NCBI GenBank assembly: GCA_003451975.1
Contig: DMIX01000070.1
Coordinates: 1 to 7,706, forward strand
DNA: 7,706 nucleotides
Direction of reading: 5' to 3'
From: Propionibacteriaceae bacterium
GTDB lineage: Bacteria; Actinomycetota; Actinomycetes; Propionibacteriales; Propionibacteriaceae
The notes under the pieces are model-generated. The model made no database searches. It was given only the letters and a program-made list of their open reading frames with translations, and had not been told where the DNA came from. The position numbers were made by a program, and so were the translations under genes. This document shows positions 7,397 through 7,706 of this stretch, one piece after another (positions within the stretch are counted from its first letter, which is position 1; each line of letters opens with the position of its first letter).

Positions 7397-7448
7397 TGTT
7401 GTTACCTCCTCTTATGTCTGAGTTGCAGCGGGGCGAGATCCGCACAAC

Positions 7449-7479
7449 AAAAAAGCAGCCTCCCGGTCAGGAGGCTGCT
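7449..7479 (-). terminator. leuA attenuator terminator (segments 3:4)
   Basis: On the minus strand AGCAGCCTCC (7479-7470) and GGAGGCTGCT (7463-7454) form a perfect 10-bp stem with a 6-base loop. Six consecutive U residues (7454-7449) follow, the first of them being the last base of the stem. This is a textbook intrinsic terminator. It stands between the leucine-rich leader peptide and leuA, 52 bases before the leuA start, so it must be bypassed for leuA to be transcribed from the promoter at 7647-7675. Confidence 0.92.
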
Positions 7480-7588
7480 GGTACACGTGTCCCTTGCCTG
7501 TGGTGTTGGCTACACCGAACACCCCCCAACCCGTATCGGCTCCTTGAGACCAAGGAGCAAGCTAAGAGCAAGAAGCATCAGGTTGGAG
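7454..7588 (-). promoter_or_regulatory. Ribosome-mediated leucine attenuator: alternative RNA pairings
   Basis: Four segments are seen on the minus strand. Segment 1 is CTCCAACC (7588-7581). Segment 2 is GGTTGGGGGGT (7531-7521). Segment 3 is GCCTCCTGACC (7475-7465), which overlaps the terminator's 5' arm and loop. Segment 4 is the terminator's 3' arm (7463-7454). Pairing 1:2 is 8 bp with one G-U, and an 8-bp hairpin GCTCCTTG-gtct-CAAGGAGC (7558-7539) is nested inside it. Pairing 2:3 is 11 contiguous pairs, four of them G-U. Pairing 3:4 is the terminator. A ribosome stalled at the first Leu codons would cover segment 1 and allow 2:3, giving readthrough. A ribosome at the stop codon (7512-7510) would cover segment 2, giving termination. 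The mechanism is inferred from the known leu/trp/his attenuators; the pairings are read directly. Confidence 0.85.
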
Positions 7589-7620
7589 TTGAAGGGCATT
7601 TCGCTAAACTGAGAAACCAC
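7510..7620 (-). CDS. leuL: Leucine-rich leader peptide of the leuA attenuator
   Basis: 36 codons plus TAG. Leucine occupies positions 14, 16, 17, 19, 21, 22, 23 and 25, that is 8 of 12 residues (LMLLALSLLLGL), encoded by four CTT, two CTC, one CTG and one TTG. The GTG at 7618-7620 is chosen because GGAGAG (7626-7631) lies five bases upstream; an internal ATG at 7597-7599 (codon 8) has no good ribosome site. Both starts give the same Leu run. The gene lies about 20 bases after the predicted transcription start and before the terminator. The stop is eight bases beyond segment 2 and 30 bases before the terminator stem, so a ribosome at the stop masks segment 2 but not segment 3. The peptide itself probably has no function; its translation is the sensor for charged leucyl-tRNA. 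Confidence 0.88.
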   Translation of the reverse strand: MVSQFSEMPFNSNLMLLALSLLLGLKEPIRVGGCSV

Positions 7621-7646
7621 AGGTTCTCTCCAGTTGATTTCCTTAT

Positions 7647-7675
7647 ATTGTAGCATATTATTGCCACGCTGTCAA
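7647..7675 (-). promoter_or_regulatory. leu operon promoter
   Basis: On the minus strand TTGACA (7670-7675, perfect -35) and TACAAT (7647-7652, 5/6 to TATAAT) are separated by exactly 17 bases of AT-rich spacer. Transcription should start near 7640, which gives a short leader of about 20 bases before the leader-peptide GTG. A near-consensus promoter fits an operon controlled mainly by attenuation downstream. Nothing recognisable is seen in the remaining bases to 7706. Confidence 0.88.
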
Positions 7676-7706
7676 ACGCCGGTTGCCAGCGACCTTCCGG
7701 ATTTTG

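Noticed and set aside
7440..7640. Leucine T-box riboswitch upstream of leuA
   Set aside because: A terminator and leader are present, but the conserved T-box antiterminator core (AGGGTGGNACCGCG-like) is absent. The Leu-rich translated ORF with a placed Shine-Dalgarno explains the leader better.

Overview
The window comes from a GC-rich bacterium. Reading-frame style, strong Shine-Dalgarno sites and sigma70-type promoters support this. A short (419-residue) LeuC, a secreted TolB-like propeller protein with a long proline-rich linker and a CARDB-type protein together suggest Chloroflexota. That placement is inference; there is no rRNA or marker gene to confirm it.

Layout from left to right. 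Positions 1-685 (+) hold the 3' part of a gene for an extracytoplasmic protein with two CARDB-like immunoglobulin-fold domains. It converges, across a 68-base gap with a probable terminator, on a minus-strand gene (754-3585) for a large secreted protein. That protein has a signal peptide, an N-terminal domain I do not recognise, a proline-rich linker, a clear TolB/PD40 beta-propeller and a second, more divergent propeller. Positions 3586-4311 contain no convincing gene but do hold a 14-bp perfect inverted repeat enclosing smaller stems, and the leuC terminator.

The right half (4230-7675, all minus strand) is a leucine biosynthesis locus read right to left: promoter, leader peptide, attenuator, leuA (2-isopropylmalate synthase), a palindromic element with an internal terminator, a probable second promoter, leuC (isopropylmalate isomerase large subunit), and a strong terminator. 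leuD and leuB are not in the window.

The most interesting signal lies between the leuA promoter and leuA. A 36-codon leader peptide, not an obvious gene by length, carries 8 leucine codons within 12 codons. Around it are three mutually exclusive RNA pairings: an 8-bp 1:2 stem, an 11-bp 2:3 antiterminator and a 10-bp 3:4 terminator followed by six U. Their geometry matches classical ribosome-mediated attenuation. Leucine shortage would stall the ribosome on the Leu codons, free segment 2 to capture segment 3, and let transcription run into leuA. This is the architecture known from enterobacterial leu and trp operons, here in what looks like a very distant lineage.
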